Shown: positions 25,615 to 33,829, counted from the first letter of the stretch. The stretch is DNA of 64,000 nt from Nitrospirota bacterium (GCA_030645475.1 JAUSMA010000058.1:1-64000); one strand, 5' to 3'. Translations and numbers: made by a program. Notes: a model not told the origin generated them from the letters alone.

Positions 25615-25871
25615 CGATCCATATCCCCAGCGCCTTGCGGTCCTATACGAAGCAGAAGGCTGAGGTGGAGGCTGAAGGCCGGACGCTGGCGGATATGGTG
25701 TCGGCATTGGATCAACGCTATCCTGGCATTCGATTCCGCATCATCACGGAACAGGATACAATCAGACCGCACATCAGAATTTTCGTGAACGACCAACAGC
25801 TCTCGCACCTGACTGCACCGCTTCAGCCTGAGGATCGGATCTACATCGTCTGCGCCCTCAGCGGCGGATAA
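25611..25871 (+). CDS. MoaD/ThiS-like ubiquitin-fold protein with di-Gly end
   Basis: An 86-residue beta-grasp protein. It begins MTIHIPSALRSYT, has EGRTLADMVSALDQRYPGI and FVNDQQ with a following LQPEDRIYIVCALSGG; the terminal Gly-Gly is what E1-like enzymes adenylate before thiocarboxylation. No E1, MoaE or ThiG gene is nearby. The ATGA overlap with the propeller gene implies coupled synthesis. A sulfur carrier or a protein tag are the two options. Confidence 0.88.
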   Translation: MTIHIPSALRSYTKQKAEVEAEGRTLADMVSALDQRYPGIRFRIITEQDTIRPHIRIFVNDQQLSHLTAPLQPEDRIYIVCALSGG

Positions 25872-25923
25872 GTCGGACTCGTCGTTCGTCAATGGTCATT
25901 CGTCACACGGAGAGAGGTAACCC

Positions 25924-26784
25924 ATGGCTCCACAACCGACCGCACAGCAACTCATCGAGGGTCAACGTCAGGATTGGAACCGTGTCGCCGGCGGCTGGGA
26001 AAAGTGGGATCGCGTGTTCGACGAGCAGATGGCCTTTCTGAACCATCGGCTCATCGCCGACGCCCGCCTTCGCGCGGGTCTCCGCGTCCTCGATCTCGGC
26101 TCCGGAACCGGCTACCCCGCCCTGCTGGGCGCCCAAACTGTCGGAGCATCCGGCAGCGTGGTCGGCATAGATCTCGCCGAGCATATGCTGGCTGCCGCCG
26201 ATCGAAAAGCCAAGCGTCTCGGCCTGACCAACGTCTCCTTCAAAACCGGCGACGTCACGACGCTGCCGTTTGAGCCCAACTCGTTCGACGCCATGACGAG
26301 TCGCTTCTGCCTGATGTTTCTCCCTGAGATTCCCAAAGCCGCATCAGAGATTGGACGGGTTCTGAAACCCGGAAGCTGGGTCGCAGCAGCTGTCTGGTCC
26401 GTGCCGGAAAAGAATCCTTCGATCGGACTCTCGATGGCCGCCATCAAACAAGTCATCGAGCTGCCACCGCCGGATCCAGCCGCCCCGGGGATTTTCAGAT
26501 TGGCCAAACCGGGCGAGCTCGCCGGAATCTTTCAGCAGGTAGGATTGATCGATGTGACCGATCAGGAGTTCCTTGCGGAATGGTCCTATGCGTCGGCTGA
26601 GGAGTACTACACCAGCCTGATGGAAATCGCCGCGCCGGTCCAAAATTTGATGGCCAAGCTGACTAACGCGCAGAAACAAGACGTCAAGCAGCGCATCACT
26701 CAGGCCGCATCCAACTATATACGCGGTGGCCGCATCGTATTCCCGATGGCTGTGCGGATTGTCACAGCGCGCAAACCCCTCTGA
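25924..26784 (+). CDS. UbiE-like class I methyltransferase
   Basis: A 286-residue SAM-dependent enzyme. VLDLGSGTGYP (about 55-65) is motif I, VVGIDLAEHML binds the SAM ribose, and DVTTLPFEPNSFDAMTSRFCLMFLPE corresponds to motifs II and III. The C-terminal half is helical. The ATG follows AGAGAGG. It lies 52 bp after the MoaD-like gene and eight bases before the TfoX-like gene. Substrate unknown. Confidence 0.87.
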   Translation: MAPQPTAQQLIEGQRQDWNRVAGGWEKWDRVFDEQMAFLNHRLIADARLRAGLRVLDLGSGTGYPALLGAQTVGASGSVVGIDLAEHMLAAADRKAKRLGLTNVSFKTGDVTTLPFEPNSFDAMTSRFCLMFLPEIPKAASEIGRVLKPGSWVAAAVWSVPEKNPSIGLSMAAIKQVIELPPPDPAAPGIFRLAKPGELAGIFQQVGLIDVTDQEFLAEWSYASAEEYYTSLMEIAAPVQNLMAKLTNAQKQDVKQRITQAASNYIRGGRIVFPMAVRIVTARKPL

Positions 26785-26792
26785 CCTCCGCC

Positions 26793-27104
26793 ATGGTACC
26801 GAAACGAGACGGGTTTAGGGACTTCGTGCTGGATCAGCTCAGCGGGCTGCCAGGCCTGACCTCCCGTGCCATGTTCGGCGGATATGGACTTTACCAAGGA
26901 GACCGGTTCTTCGGGATCATCCACAAGGGCCGGCTCTACTTTAAAACCGATCGACTGACCGCACCTCACTATCGCGACCGGGGCATGAAGCCCTTCACAC
27001 CCACGTCCACTCAGACGCTCAAGAATTACTACGAAGTTCCAGTCGATATCTTAGAATCGCCCGATGATCTCCTCACCTGGGCCTCTCAAGCCGCACAGGG
27101 ATAA
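26793..27104 (+). CDS. TfoX N-terminal-domain protein
   Basis: A 103-residue protein equal to the TfoX/Sxy N-terminal domain: LSGLPGLTSRAMFGGYGLYQGDRFFGII, then GRLYFKTDRLTAPHYRDRGM and YYEVPVDILESPDDLLTW. In gamma-proteobacteria full-length Sxy controls competence with CRP; stand-alone N-terminal forms are widespread and uncharacterised. The C-terminal Sxy domain is absent, and no competence gene is nearby, so no such role is inferred. It closely follows the methyltransferase gene. Confidence 0.88.
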   Translation: MVPKRDGFRDFVLDQLSGLPGLTSRAMFGGYGLYQGDRFFGIIHKGRLYFKTDRLTAPHYRDRGMKPFTPTSTQTLKNYYEVPVDILESPDDLLTWASQAAQG

Positions 27105-27258
27105 CAATCCGCCGCATTCCTGACTCCAGCGGCTCCTCGTGACCGGAATGACTGAGAAAAAAATGGAGTTGCTCCCACTATTCATGATCACGCCAAGTCG
27201 GATCCCTTTATAATAATGAAATGAATCGACCGGACCGCACTCACCAGGAAACAACTCT

Positions 27259-27747
27259 GTGATCCACCCATTCAGGTCTCTTCTCCTCATGACGATGCTG
27301 AGCGCGGTCTTCTGTCAGATCGCCTGGGCCGATGGACGTCCGGCTCCGAAGAGTTTATGGCAGACGGTCCTGACTCCTCCCACGACCGATCAGCCGGTAC
27401 CGAGAAGGCCCTGGGTACTCCGCGATCGGGAAATTGCGCTCGACCTCCCACTACTTCAAGTCTTAAAGGATGCCGGGGCCAGGCCCCATCCCAGGATCAC
27501 CGTTGAGCTCTTTGACGGGATCAATCCCGAGCTGGATATCAGCTCGACCATCTCCCGCAGCAACGATACCGCCGTGATCCGCGGTACCTTCAAGTTGCCC
27601 ACGAAGGGAGACTTTACCTTTGTCGTCAACGGGTCGCTGCTTGTCGGTACCATGCAGGTGGGCGACCGCCTCTACAAGACCGAACACATCACCAACGGCC
27701 GACTGCGGCTCCTTGAAATCGACTCCGACAAATTGCCGCCGGATTGA
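27259..27747 (+). CDS. Secreted protein resembling a metalloprotease propeptide domain
   Basis: A 162-residue protein with signal peptide (about 1-24, cleavage after AWA). It uses a GTG start with CAGGAAA upstream. The mature domain includes FKLPTKGDFTFVVNGSLLVGTMQVGDRLYKTEH and ends near RLLEIDSDKLPPD. This pattern resembles the beta-rich prodomain found before reprolysin-type zinc metalloproteases of bacteria, where a similar D-x-x-x-(F/L)-P-P ends the propeptide. Here no protease domain follows. It may be a stand-alone inhibitor-like domain or a degraded remnant. Confidence 0.55.
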   Translation: MIHPFRSLLLMTMLSAVFCQIAWADGRPAPKSLWQTVLTPPTTDQPVPRRPWVLRDREIALDLPLLQVLKDAGARPHPRITVELFDGINPELDISSTISRSNDTAVIRGTFKLPTKGDFTFVVNGSLLVGTMQVGDRLYKTEHITNGRLRLLEIDSDKLPPD

Positions 27748-27801
27748 ACCGCATCCCATTCTACCGATAGCGATTCCCTTTGTGCTATGCGACACTGATT
27801 T

Positions 27802-28362
27802 ATGTCGACTCCACCATCGACAATCTGGACCATCGGCCATTCGACCAGACCGATCCACGAATTCATCGCTCTCCTGCACGCCCATGCCATCAACCTCCTC
27901 ATCGACGTGCGAACCGTTCCACAATCGCGGCACAACACGCAGTTCAATACGGAGGCCCTCGCCAAGAGCCTGAAAACTTCCGGCCTCAACTATCTCCACA
28001 TGTTGGCGCTTGGCGGCCTGCGAAAGCCCCGAAAAGATTCGATCAACGACGGATGGAGAAACGCCAGCTTTCGAGGCTATGCTGACTATATGCAGACGCC
28101 GGAATTCTTCGAAGCGTTAGAAACACTGATAGCTACCAGCCGATTGCACCCGACCGCCATCATGTGTGCCGAAGCCGTCCCCTGGCGCTGTCACCGATCC
28201 TTGATTGCCGATGCGCTGGCGAGCAGGGGCTGGACCGTCAGACACATCCTCTCGCCGGTCAAGGCAGATGAGCATCGGCTGACGCCATTCGCGATCATCA
28301 ACGGAAACAGACTCGTCTACCCTCAACCGGTCGATCCTTTCGCTCCACCCCGGCTCTTCTGA
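27802..28362 (+). CDS. DUF488 family protein
   Basis: A 186-residue DUF488 protein: WTIGHSTRPIHEFIALL, VDVRTVP-type strand LIDVRTVPQSRHN, the LGGLR motif and the C-A-E motif IMCAEAVPWRCHRSLIA, which holds two conserved Cys. These features recur in all DUF488 proteins, whose function is unknown; a nucleic-acid or redox role has been suggested from fold. Its stop is four bases from the next start, so it is coupled to the DUF2784 gene. Confidence 0.9.
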   Translation: MSTPPSTIWTIGHSTRPIHEFIALLHAHAINLLIDVRTVPQSRHNTQFNTEALAKSLKTSGLNYLHMLALGGLRKPRKDSINDGWRNASFRGYADYMQTPEFFEALETLIATSRLHPTAIMCAEAVPWRCHRSLIADALASRGWTVRHILSPVKADEHRLTPFAIINGNRLVYPQPVDPFAPPRLF

Positions 28363-28366
28363 CGCC

Positions 28367-28738
28367 ATGTGGTATGGATGGCTCGCAGACCTGACCCTGT
28401 GCGTACATGCCGGATTTGTTCTCTTCGTCATCGTCGGAGGGTTCTTGGCGTTGAAGTGGCCTCGTGCAGCCTGGCTGCACCTGCCGGCGGTTTTATGGGG
28501 TGCGACCGTCGAATTCACCGGCTGGATCTGCCCGCTCACACCGCTGGAAAATAGCCTGCGCGAACAGGCTGGCCAACAGGGCTATCGCGAGGACTTTCTC
28601 TCCCGCTACCTGTTGCCAACATTGTATCCCGACGGCTTGACTCGCGATACACAACTCATACTCGGCCTCGTCGTGCTCGTCGTCAATCTCTCGTTGTATG
28701 GATGGCTCTGGCGTCGATCTCAGAAACAACGGCCTTGA
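28367..28738 (+). CDS. DUF2784 membrane protein
   Basis: A 123-residue protein with about four transmembrane segments. The family signature occurs: LADLTLCVHAGFVLFVIVGGFL at the N-terminus and FTGWICPLTPLEN in the middle, followed by a YLLPTLYP element and a last helix. DUF2784 proteins are small inner-membrane proteins with no assigned function. It follows DUF488 after four bases and ends a short operon. Confidence 0.9.
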   Translation: MWYGWLADLTLCVHAGFVLFVIVGGFLALKWPRAAWLHLPAVLWGATVEFTGWICPLTPLENSLREQAGQQGYREDFLSRYLLPTLYPDGLTRDTQLILGLVVLVVNLSLYGWLWRRSQKQRP

Positions 28739-29045
28739 CGGCACGGACAGCGGAGTATGGCTGTTCCGCTACCCACTGCCGTCGGACGACGTCTTCAGCA
28801 GCCGCTCCGCTCATCCTTTTTCCTATCATCGCCCTTTTCATCATCGCGCACAGCGGCCACAGGCTTTTGTCTGTGGCCTTCTCATCCGGCGGAGGCGGCA
28901 TTGGAGGGTAAATCCATGTCCCTACATAGGCCTGCACAGCACCAGACATCCAAACAGGAATAGGCTCCGTAGGGAAAGTGAGATGAAAGAATAGCGGCCC
29001 ACTTTTCCATGGGCCCACATACCACTATCAATAGGAGGGTCCACC
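28739..29045. other. Intergenic region upstream of cytochrome P460
   Basis: This 307-bp stretch has open frames in several phases, but none with recognisable domains or start signals. A short self-complementary segment around CCATGGGCCCAC (29008-29020) precedes the AGGAGG of the P460 gene. I see no clear promoter hexamers or terminator for the DUF2784 operon. Confidence 0.4.
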
Positions 29046-29645
29046 ATGCACAAGCAGTTTGCCTCGTCTCTTGCCTTCAGTGGATTGCTGCTCATCATGG
29101 GCGGCTGTAACACGACAGAATCGTCTGGTTCCAAGATGATGGCTGCCGAGACAAAGCCGGCAATGGCCCCCTCGATGGCGGCCCCGTCTGGCCCTGATGG
29201 CACCGTAGCCCTTCCCGCCGACTACAAGTTCTGGCCCAAGTTCCTGGTCGATATCCCAAAAGGCGAAGCCAAACAGGTGCGCGACATCTACATCAATCCA
29301 ACCGGCGCGAGAACATCAGCAGGACAGAACTTTCCGAACGGTACGATCATGGTGATGGAGATCTACAAGGCCAAGATGGACGGCGACAAGCTGGCGACCG
29401 GCATGGATGGGAAGCCGGTGAAAGGCGACCTGGCGAAGGTGTTTGTGATGGGGAAGGAACAGGGCTGGGGCGACAAGCTCCCCGACGATCTGAAAAACGG
29501 CGATTGGGCCTACGCCGCCTATGACGCGACCAGCAAACCCCTGATGGAAGACTTCACGAAGTGCCGCGCCTGCCATATGCCGTTAGCGCAGAAGGATTTC
29601 GTACATCGGTACGATGAGTACTTCGAGAAGCGCGGACGGATGTAG
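29046..29645 (+). CDS. Cytochrome P460-family lipoprotein
   Basis: A 199-residue protein. A signal sequence ends in MGGC, with Cys21 as a likely lipid anchor. A P460/CytP460 domain follows from about 55: YKFWPKFLVDIPK, RDIYINPTGA and a C-terminal haem site CRACH (Cys173, Cys176, His177). In ammonia oxidisers cytochrome P460 turns hydroxylamine to N2O or NO through a Lys-haem crosslink; the required Lys and Glu would need alignment. Many Nitrospira-type bacteria carry P460-like proteins. AGGAGG is well placed. It is monocistronic, ending in a strong terminator. Confidence 0.85.
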   Translation: MHKQFASSLAFSGLLLIMGGCNTTESSGSKMMAAETKPAMAPSMAAPSGPDGTVALPADYKFWPKFLVDIPKGEAKQVRDIYINPTGARTSAGQNFPNGTIMVMEIYKAKMDGDKLATGMDGKPVKGDLAKVFVMGKEQGWGDKLPDDLKNGDWAYAAYDATSKPLMEDFTKCRACHMPLAQKDFVHRYDEYFEKRGRM

Positions 29646-29657
29646 AGAGACGTTCGA

Positions 29658-29699
29658 AAGGGGGGAGCCGCGAAGGCTCCGCGGCTCCCCCCTTCTTTT
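29658..29699 (+). terminator. Strong rho-independent terminator after P460
   Basis: The stem pairs 29658-29672 with 29680-29694 (about 15 bp, GGGGGGAGCCGCG against CGCGGCTCCCCCC) around a 7-base loop, followed by CTTTT. It lies 12 bases after the P460 stop and separates that gene from the arsenic genes. Confidence 0.9.
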
Positions 29700-29783
29700 C
29701 GCAGATCCCCTCGTAAGAAACACCTCTTCCACACGACTCTCACAAGGCATGCCATTCGATAAATTGCCCGGATATACCGGAGT

Positions 29784-29812
29784 TGACGGACATGCGTCAG
29801 TATTGATACATG
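29784..29812 (+). promoter_or_regulatory. Candidate sigma-70 promoter of the arsM-like gene
   Basis: TTGACG at 29784-29789 and ATACAT at 29807-29812 are separated by 17 bp. The predicted start near 29819 gives a leader of about 30 bases with GAGGAG before the ATG at 29851. No ArsR-type palindrome is visible here. Confidence 0.5.
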
Positions 29813-29850
29813 GAGAGCCATCCATCTCTCTACCCGACCGCGAGGAGACT

Positions 29851-31038
29851 ATGCCCATAGACGAAATTGAGCAGAAAGTCAGCGAGCGCTATGCCAGGGC
29901 CGCCAGTATAGGTGAGCAGATGTGTTGCCCGACCAGTTACGACATGGCGAACCTTAAATCCTTCATCCCGGAAGAGGTCCTCAAGATCTCCTACGGATGC
30001 GGCACCCCGGCCGGGTTAAAAACGGTACGCCCCGGTGAAACGGTTCTGGACATCGGCTCGGGGGGCGGCATCGACTGTTTTGAAGCCTCGCGCCTCGTCG
30101 GTCCGACTGGTCGAGTAATCGGCATCGATATGACCGATACGATGCTGGAGATCGCCCGCAAGAACGCCGTCGTAGTCGCCACCAACCTTGGCTATCCCGC
30201 CTCCAATGTCGAGTTTAAGAAGGGGATGGCCGACGCCATGCCGGTGGCGGAGAATACGGTCGACTTGATCATCTCCAATTGTGTCATCAACCTTGCGCCC
30301 GATAAGCGGAAGGTGTTTCGAGAGATGTTCCGTGTCGCCAAGCCAAGCGGACGATTCACAGTTTCCGATATCGTGGCCGACCAGCCTGTCCCACAGTATT
30401 TGGTTCACGATGCGAAGAAATGGGGCGATTGCTTGTCCGGCGCCCTCACGCTCACCGACTATATGGAAGGCATGACCGACGCAGGGTTCGTCGGTCTTCA
30501 TCTCATCACATCGTCACCCTGGCAGCGAATCGACGGTATCCATTTTTTCTCGGTCACCTTGACCGGCTACAAGCTGCCCGCGCAACTCCCAGCCGCCGCC
30601 CCCCGGTATGCGACGCTTCGCGGCCCCTTCAGTCGCGTGGTGGATGAACGAGGCACGGCCTACCTGCGCGGGATTCCTCAACCACTGACGCCGGACCTGG
30701 CCCTACTCCTCAGTCAGCCTCCCTTTGACTCCTTGTTTGTCTTCTCGCCCAATCCGTTCTGGCTGGACCGGGCCGATCCGCGCTGGGCCTCCGTGACTCC
30801 CTCACAGGACCCGTGCCTGTGGACAGGCGACTTCGCGCTCCTGGCCGGCCCATTCCTGGAAGCCTGCGATGACGACCACCACCTGTTCCGGCGCGGCGAG
30901 CCGGTCGAAATCTGCTCCAAAACGCGCAGGGTGCTCGAAACAGACGGCTATCGCTCGCACTTCGCCATACTCAATCGCGCCAGCGAACCGGCGACAGGTG
31001 ACGCCGTCACCTGCGCCCCTGACGGAGGCTGCTGCTGA
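29851..31038 (+). CDS. arsM: Arsenite methyltransferase-like protein with C-terminal extension
   Basis: A 395-residue protein, started at the ATG after GAGGAG. Residues 1-240 are an ArsM-type methyltransferase: SYGCGTPAG (Cys50), VLDIGSGGGIDC (SAM motif I, Cys76), SNCVINLAPDK (Cys144) and KWGDCLSGAL (Cys194), plus Cys25-Cys26. The Cys50/144/194 set fits the As(III)-binding cysteines of ArsM. Residues ~245-390 form an added domain I do not recognise, ending GGCC. It is followed by arsS, with which it probably makes methylated arsenicals for arsenosugar-type products or detoxification. Confidence 0.85.
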   Translation: MPIDEIEQKVSERYARAASIGEQMCCPTSYDMANLKSFIPEEVLKISYGCGTPAGLKTVRPGETVLDIGSGGGIDCFEASRLVGPTGRVIGIDMTDTMLEIARKNAVVVATNLGYPASNVEFKKGMADAMPVAENTVDLIISNCVINLAPDKRKVFREMFRVAKPSGRFTVSDIVADQPVPQYLVHDAKKWGDCLSGALTLTDYMEGMTDAGFVGLHLITSSPWQRIDGIHFFSVTLTGYKLPAQLPAAAPRYATLRGPFSRVVDERGTAYLRGIPQPLTPDLALLLSQPPFDSLFVFSPNPFWLDRADPRWASVTPSQDPCLWTGDFALLAGPFLEACDDDHHLFRRGEPVEICSKTRRVLETDGYRSHFAILNRASEPATGDAVTCAPDGGCC

Positions 31039-31116
31039 GACTCCCCGAGGAGGCATCACAGCAGTCATCTCTGTCGTCGGCTCAGAAACGATCCTCGGTA
31101 TGATGAGCAGAACTCT

Positions 31117-32157
31117 ATGGCGCTAACCCTGTTGGGACAACAGAGCCCCCTCGCCTCTTCGGCAGAGCAGTTGAGGCTGCTTGGAACCATCACAAGCGCG
31201 CCACCCTTTGAGACACAACTCGATCGGATGGGCCTGCTCCCGCTTCGCGCCACGGGAATCACCGTCTTTCAAATCAACGTCGGCAAACTCTGCAACCAGA
31301 CCTGCCGCCATTGTCATGTGGATGCGGGACCGGATCGGACCGAGAGCATGTCCCGAGAAACGGCAGAGCTGTGCATTCAGGCTCTCGCCAAAACCGATAT
31401 TCCTACGGTCGATATCACAGGGGGCGCGCCGGAACTGAACCCCAACTTTTGCTGGCTGGTCGAACAGGCTCGCACACTCGGTCGCCATGTGCTGGATCGC
31501 TGTAATCTTTCGGTGCTGCTGATTCCTTCACAGGCAAACTTAGCCGAATTCCTGGCCGCTCACCAGGTCGAGATTATCGCCTCACTCCCCTCCTATCAGG
31601 CCAGTCAAACCGATGCCCAACGGGGCGACGGAATTTTTCAGAAATCGATCGAGGCACTGCGCCTGCTGAATCGACTCGGCTATGGTCAGCCTGACAGCGG
31701 CCTCGCCCTAAACCTTGTCTACAATCCGGTGGGGGCTTTTCTTCCGCCCAAGCAAGGGGCCATCGAAGCGCAGTTTCGGAAAGAGCTCCGGGCCAGGTAT
31801 GGCGTCGAGTTCAACCATCTCTACACGATCACCAACATGCCGGTGAGCCGATACTTGGAGTTTCTGGTGGAAAGCGGGAATTATGAGCAGTATATGGAGC
31901 GACTCGCCAACGCCTTCAACCCTGCCGCCGCTACCGGCGTCATGTGCCGCTATACGATCTCCGTCAGCTGGGATGGCAGACTTTATGACTGCGACTTCAA
32001 CCAGATGCTGGATTTACCGGTCGCCCATGGCGCACCCACACACATCCGCGATTTCGATCCGGTGCAGCTGAATCAGCGCCAGATCACGACGGGCAACCAT
32101 TGCTACGGCTGCACAGCCGGGACAGGCTCATCCTGCGGCGGCTCCGTCACGGCTTAA
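31117..32157 (+). CDS. arsS: Arsenosugar-pathway radical SAM protein ArsS
   Basis: A 346-residue radical SAM enzyme. The cluster motif CNQTCRHC (Cys59, 63, 66) is followed by DITGGAPELN, the GGAPE-like SAM contact; the C-terminal DUF3641 half contains CRYTISVSWDGRLYDCDFNQ, and HCYGCTAGTGSSCGG with further cysteines. This domain pair defines ArsS, which couples to ArsM to attach arsenic to a SAM-derived ribosyl group. It begins 78 bp after arsM and likely shares its transcript. It stands convergent to the arsR-acr3 operon. Confidence 0.93.
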   Translation: MALTLLGQQSPLASSAEQLRLLGTITSAPPFETQLDRMGLLPLRATGITVFQINVGKLCNQTCRHCHVDAGPDRTESMSRETAELCIQALAKTDIPTVDITGGAPELNPNFCWLVEQARTLGRHVLDRCNLSVLLIPSQANLAEFLAAHQVEIIASLPSYQASQTDAQRGDGIFQKSIEALRLLNRLGYGQPDSGLALNLVYNPVGAFLPPKQGAIEAQFRKELRARYGVEFNHLYTITNMPVSRYLEFLVESGNYEQYMERLANAFNPAAATGVMCRYTISVSWDGRLYDCDFNQMLDLPVAHGAPTHIRDFDPVQLNQRQITTGNHCYGCTAGTGSSCGGSVTA

Positions 32158-32346
32158 CGTCCGACCTCTCTCCATCTGCCAGAAACTGTCAAATCGCCGC
32201 AGCAATCTCGTCGCGAACCAGGCGAAAGAGGAGCGAACGCACATCTGCGTCCGCAACCGCTGCCGGGTCGGCAAAACTCCAAAACTAGCCCTCTGCCATC
32301 TGACTTCGAGCCGAGTTCCCAGTGCAGAGGAATAGGACTCGTTCCT

Positions 32347-33423
32347 TCATGCGACCACCTCGGGCCTGAACCAATGCTTGGTTCGATTGCAGATCCCACA
32401 GACCGACAACATGACGGGCACTTCCACCAACACGCCCACCACAGTTGCCAAGGCTGCGCCGGACTCGGGGCCAAACAGCGCAATGGCTGTCGCCACTGCC
32501 AATTCGAAAAAGTTGCTGGCCCCGATCAACGCACCCGGTGCGGCGATCGCATAGGGCACATGAAACCGATACATGAGCCCATAGGCCAATGAGGCATTCA
32601 GATACACTTGCAGGAGGATCGGCACGGCAATCAACGCCACATGAACGGTCTTGCCCATGATGTTCTGGGATTGGAAGGCGAAGATGAAGGCCAGGGTGAG
32701 GAGCAAGGCGACGATGGTGACCGGGGCAAACTTCGGCAAGAGCACGTCTTCAAGCCACCGCTGGCCCTGTTGCCGCACGAGCCACATCCGAAGCCCCCAC
32801 CCAATCGCCAGCGGAATCACGATGAAAGCCAGGACTGAGTAGAGCAAGACATCGAATGGAACAGCTAACGATGAAGCGCCACTCACCAACAGGCCGACAA
32901 TCGGCGCAAAGAGCAGGAGCATGATGAGATCGTTCACGGATACCTGGACCAACGTATAGGCGGGGTCCCCATCCGTCAGATAGCTCCAGACAAATACCAT
33001 CGCGGTGCAGGGCGCCGCGGCCAGAATGATCGTCCCCGCGATGTATTGATCGGCTTCGGTCGGTGTGATCCAGGCGGCAAAGACGACGCGGAAGAAGAAC
33101 CAGGCGAAGAGGGCCATCGAAAACGGTTTGACCACCCAATTGACGAACAACGTAATCACGAGCCCGGTCGGACGCGTCCCAACGTGACGAATCGAGGCAA
33201 AATCGACCTTCATCATCATCGGCACGATCATCAGCCAAATCAGCACCGCAATCGGCAGGTTGATATGGCTGCCTTGACCGAACTCCATCGCCCTCAACGA
33301 TTGGACAAGGTCCGGTGCCCCCTGTCCAATCACGATACCCACGATCATGCAGAGGGTTACCCAGATCGTCAGATACCGCTCAAAAGGGTTTAGCTGCTTC
33401 TCGACTACCGGCGGCGTGTGCAT
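32347..33423 (-). CDS. acr3: ACR3-family arsenite efflux permease
   Basis: A 358-residue membrane protein with ten predicted helices. The conserved APCTAMVFVWS contains the cysteine essential in ACR3 transporters, and the paired discontinuous-helix motif GASNFFELAVATAIALFG near residue 315 is typical. It exports arsenite using the membrane potential. It follows arsR after 50 bp, with an ArsR-type palindrome between them. The family call is firm; antimonite transport cannot be excluded. Confidence 0.95.
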   Translation of the reverse strand: MHTPPVVEKQLNPFERYLTIWVTLCMIVGIVIGQGAPDLVQSLRAMEFGQGSHINLPIAVLIWLMIVPMMMKVDFASIRHVGTRPTGLVITLFVNWVVKPFSMALFAWFFFRVVFAAWITPTEADQYIAGTIILAAAPCTAMVFVWSYLTDGDPAYTLVQVSVNDLIMLLLFAPIVGLLVSGASSLAVPFDVLLYSVLAFIVIPLAIGWGLRMWLVRQQGQRWLEDVLLPKFAPVTIVALLLTLAFIFAFQSQNIMGKTVHVALIAVPILLQVYLNASLAYGLMYRFHVPYAIAAPGALIGASNFFELAVATAIALFGPESGAALATVVGVLVEVPVMLSVCGICNRTKHWFRPEVVA

Positions 33424-33440
33424 AGCGCGATCTCCAAGAC

Positions 33441-33456
33441 ATCAAGAATACTTGAT
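33441..33456 (-). promoter_or_regulatory. ArsR-type operator between arsR and acr3
   Basis: ATCAAGAATACTTGAT is a perfect palindrome of 6-bp arms around four bases. It shares CATCAAGAAT with the operator over the arsR promoter. It would allow a second level of ArsR control on acr3. Confidence 0.75.
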
Positions 33457-33473
33457 TCATGAAACAAAAAAAG

Positions 33474-33794
33474 TTAACAGCGCGAGCTAGGCCGAACTGT
33501 TTTCCTGGTTGCTTTGAGCGATCCGACAAGCTCTTCAAGCTCCGCAACCGCTTCGGAATTGATGGCGTAATAGATCCAGCGGCCTTCCGGCCGATCGAGA
33601 ATCAAGCCTGCGTCCTTCAATACTTTTAAATGAAAAGATAGACGCGACTGCCCGGTCTGAAGGGCATCGGTCAGTTCACAGACACACCGTTCCCCCTCCT
33701 TGAGCTGATCGAGAATATCCAGCCTGGTCTCATCTGCCAGCGCATGGCACAACTCGGCGGTTTTGGCCCGATTCTTCCCCGACAAGGTAAGCAT
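33474..33794 (-). CDS. arsR: ArsR-family arsenic-responsive repressor
   Basis: A 106-residue winged-helix repressor. ALADETRLDILDQL starts the HTH domain; GERCVCELTDAL carries Cys37 and Cys39, the As(III)/Sb(III)-binding pair; QSRLSFHLKVLKDAGLI is the recognition helix and GRWIYYAIN the wing. Cys16 near the N-terminus and a last-residue Cys could serve as third ligands. It leads the arsR-acr3 operon. The ATG lies only five bases after the -10 element, so the mRNA may be leaderless. Confidence 0.93.
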   Translation of the reverse strand: MLTLSGKNRAKTAELCHALADETRLDILDQLKEGERCVCELTDALQTGQSRLSFHLKVLKDAGLILDRPEGRWIYYAINSEAVAELEELVGSLKATRKTVRPSSRC

Positions 33795-33799
33795 CCCAT

Positions 33800-33829
33800 C
33801 TTATACATCAAGAATTCATGATGGGTCAA
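33800..33829 (-). promoter_or_regulatory. arsR promoter with operator filling the spacer
   Basis: On the minus strand, TTGACC (33829-33824) and TATAAG (33805-33800) are 18 bp apart. The spacer is exactly the near-palindrome CATCATGAATTCTTGATG (33823-33806). Bound ArsR would occlude RNA polymerase until arsenite releases it. Confidence 0.8.

Noticed and set aside
24214-25707. 497-codon open frame antisense to the propeller gene
   Set aside because: It mirrors the codon structure of the real BNR gene, is rich in Arg/His/Gly, and has no domain; it is a shadow frame.
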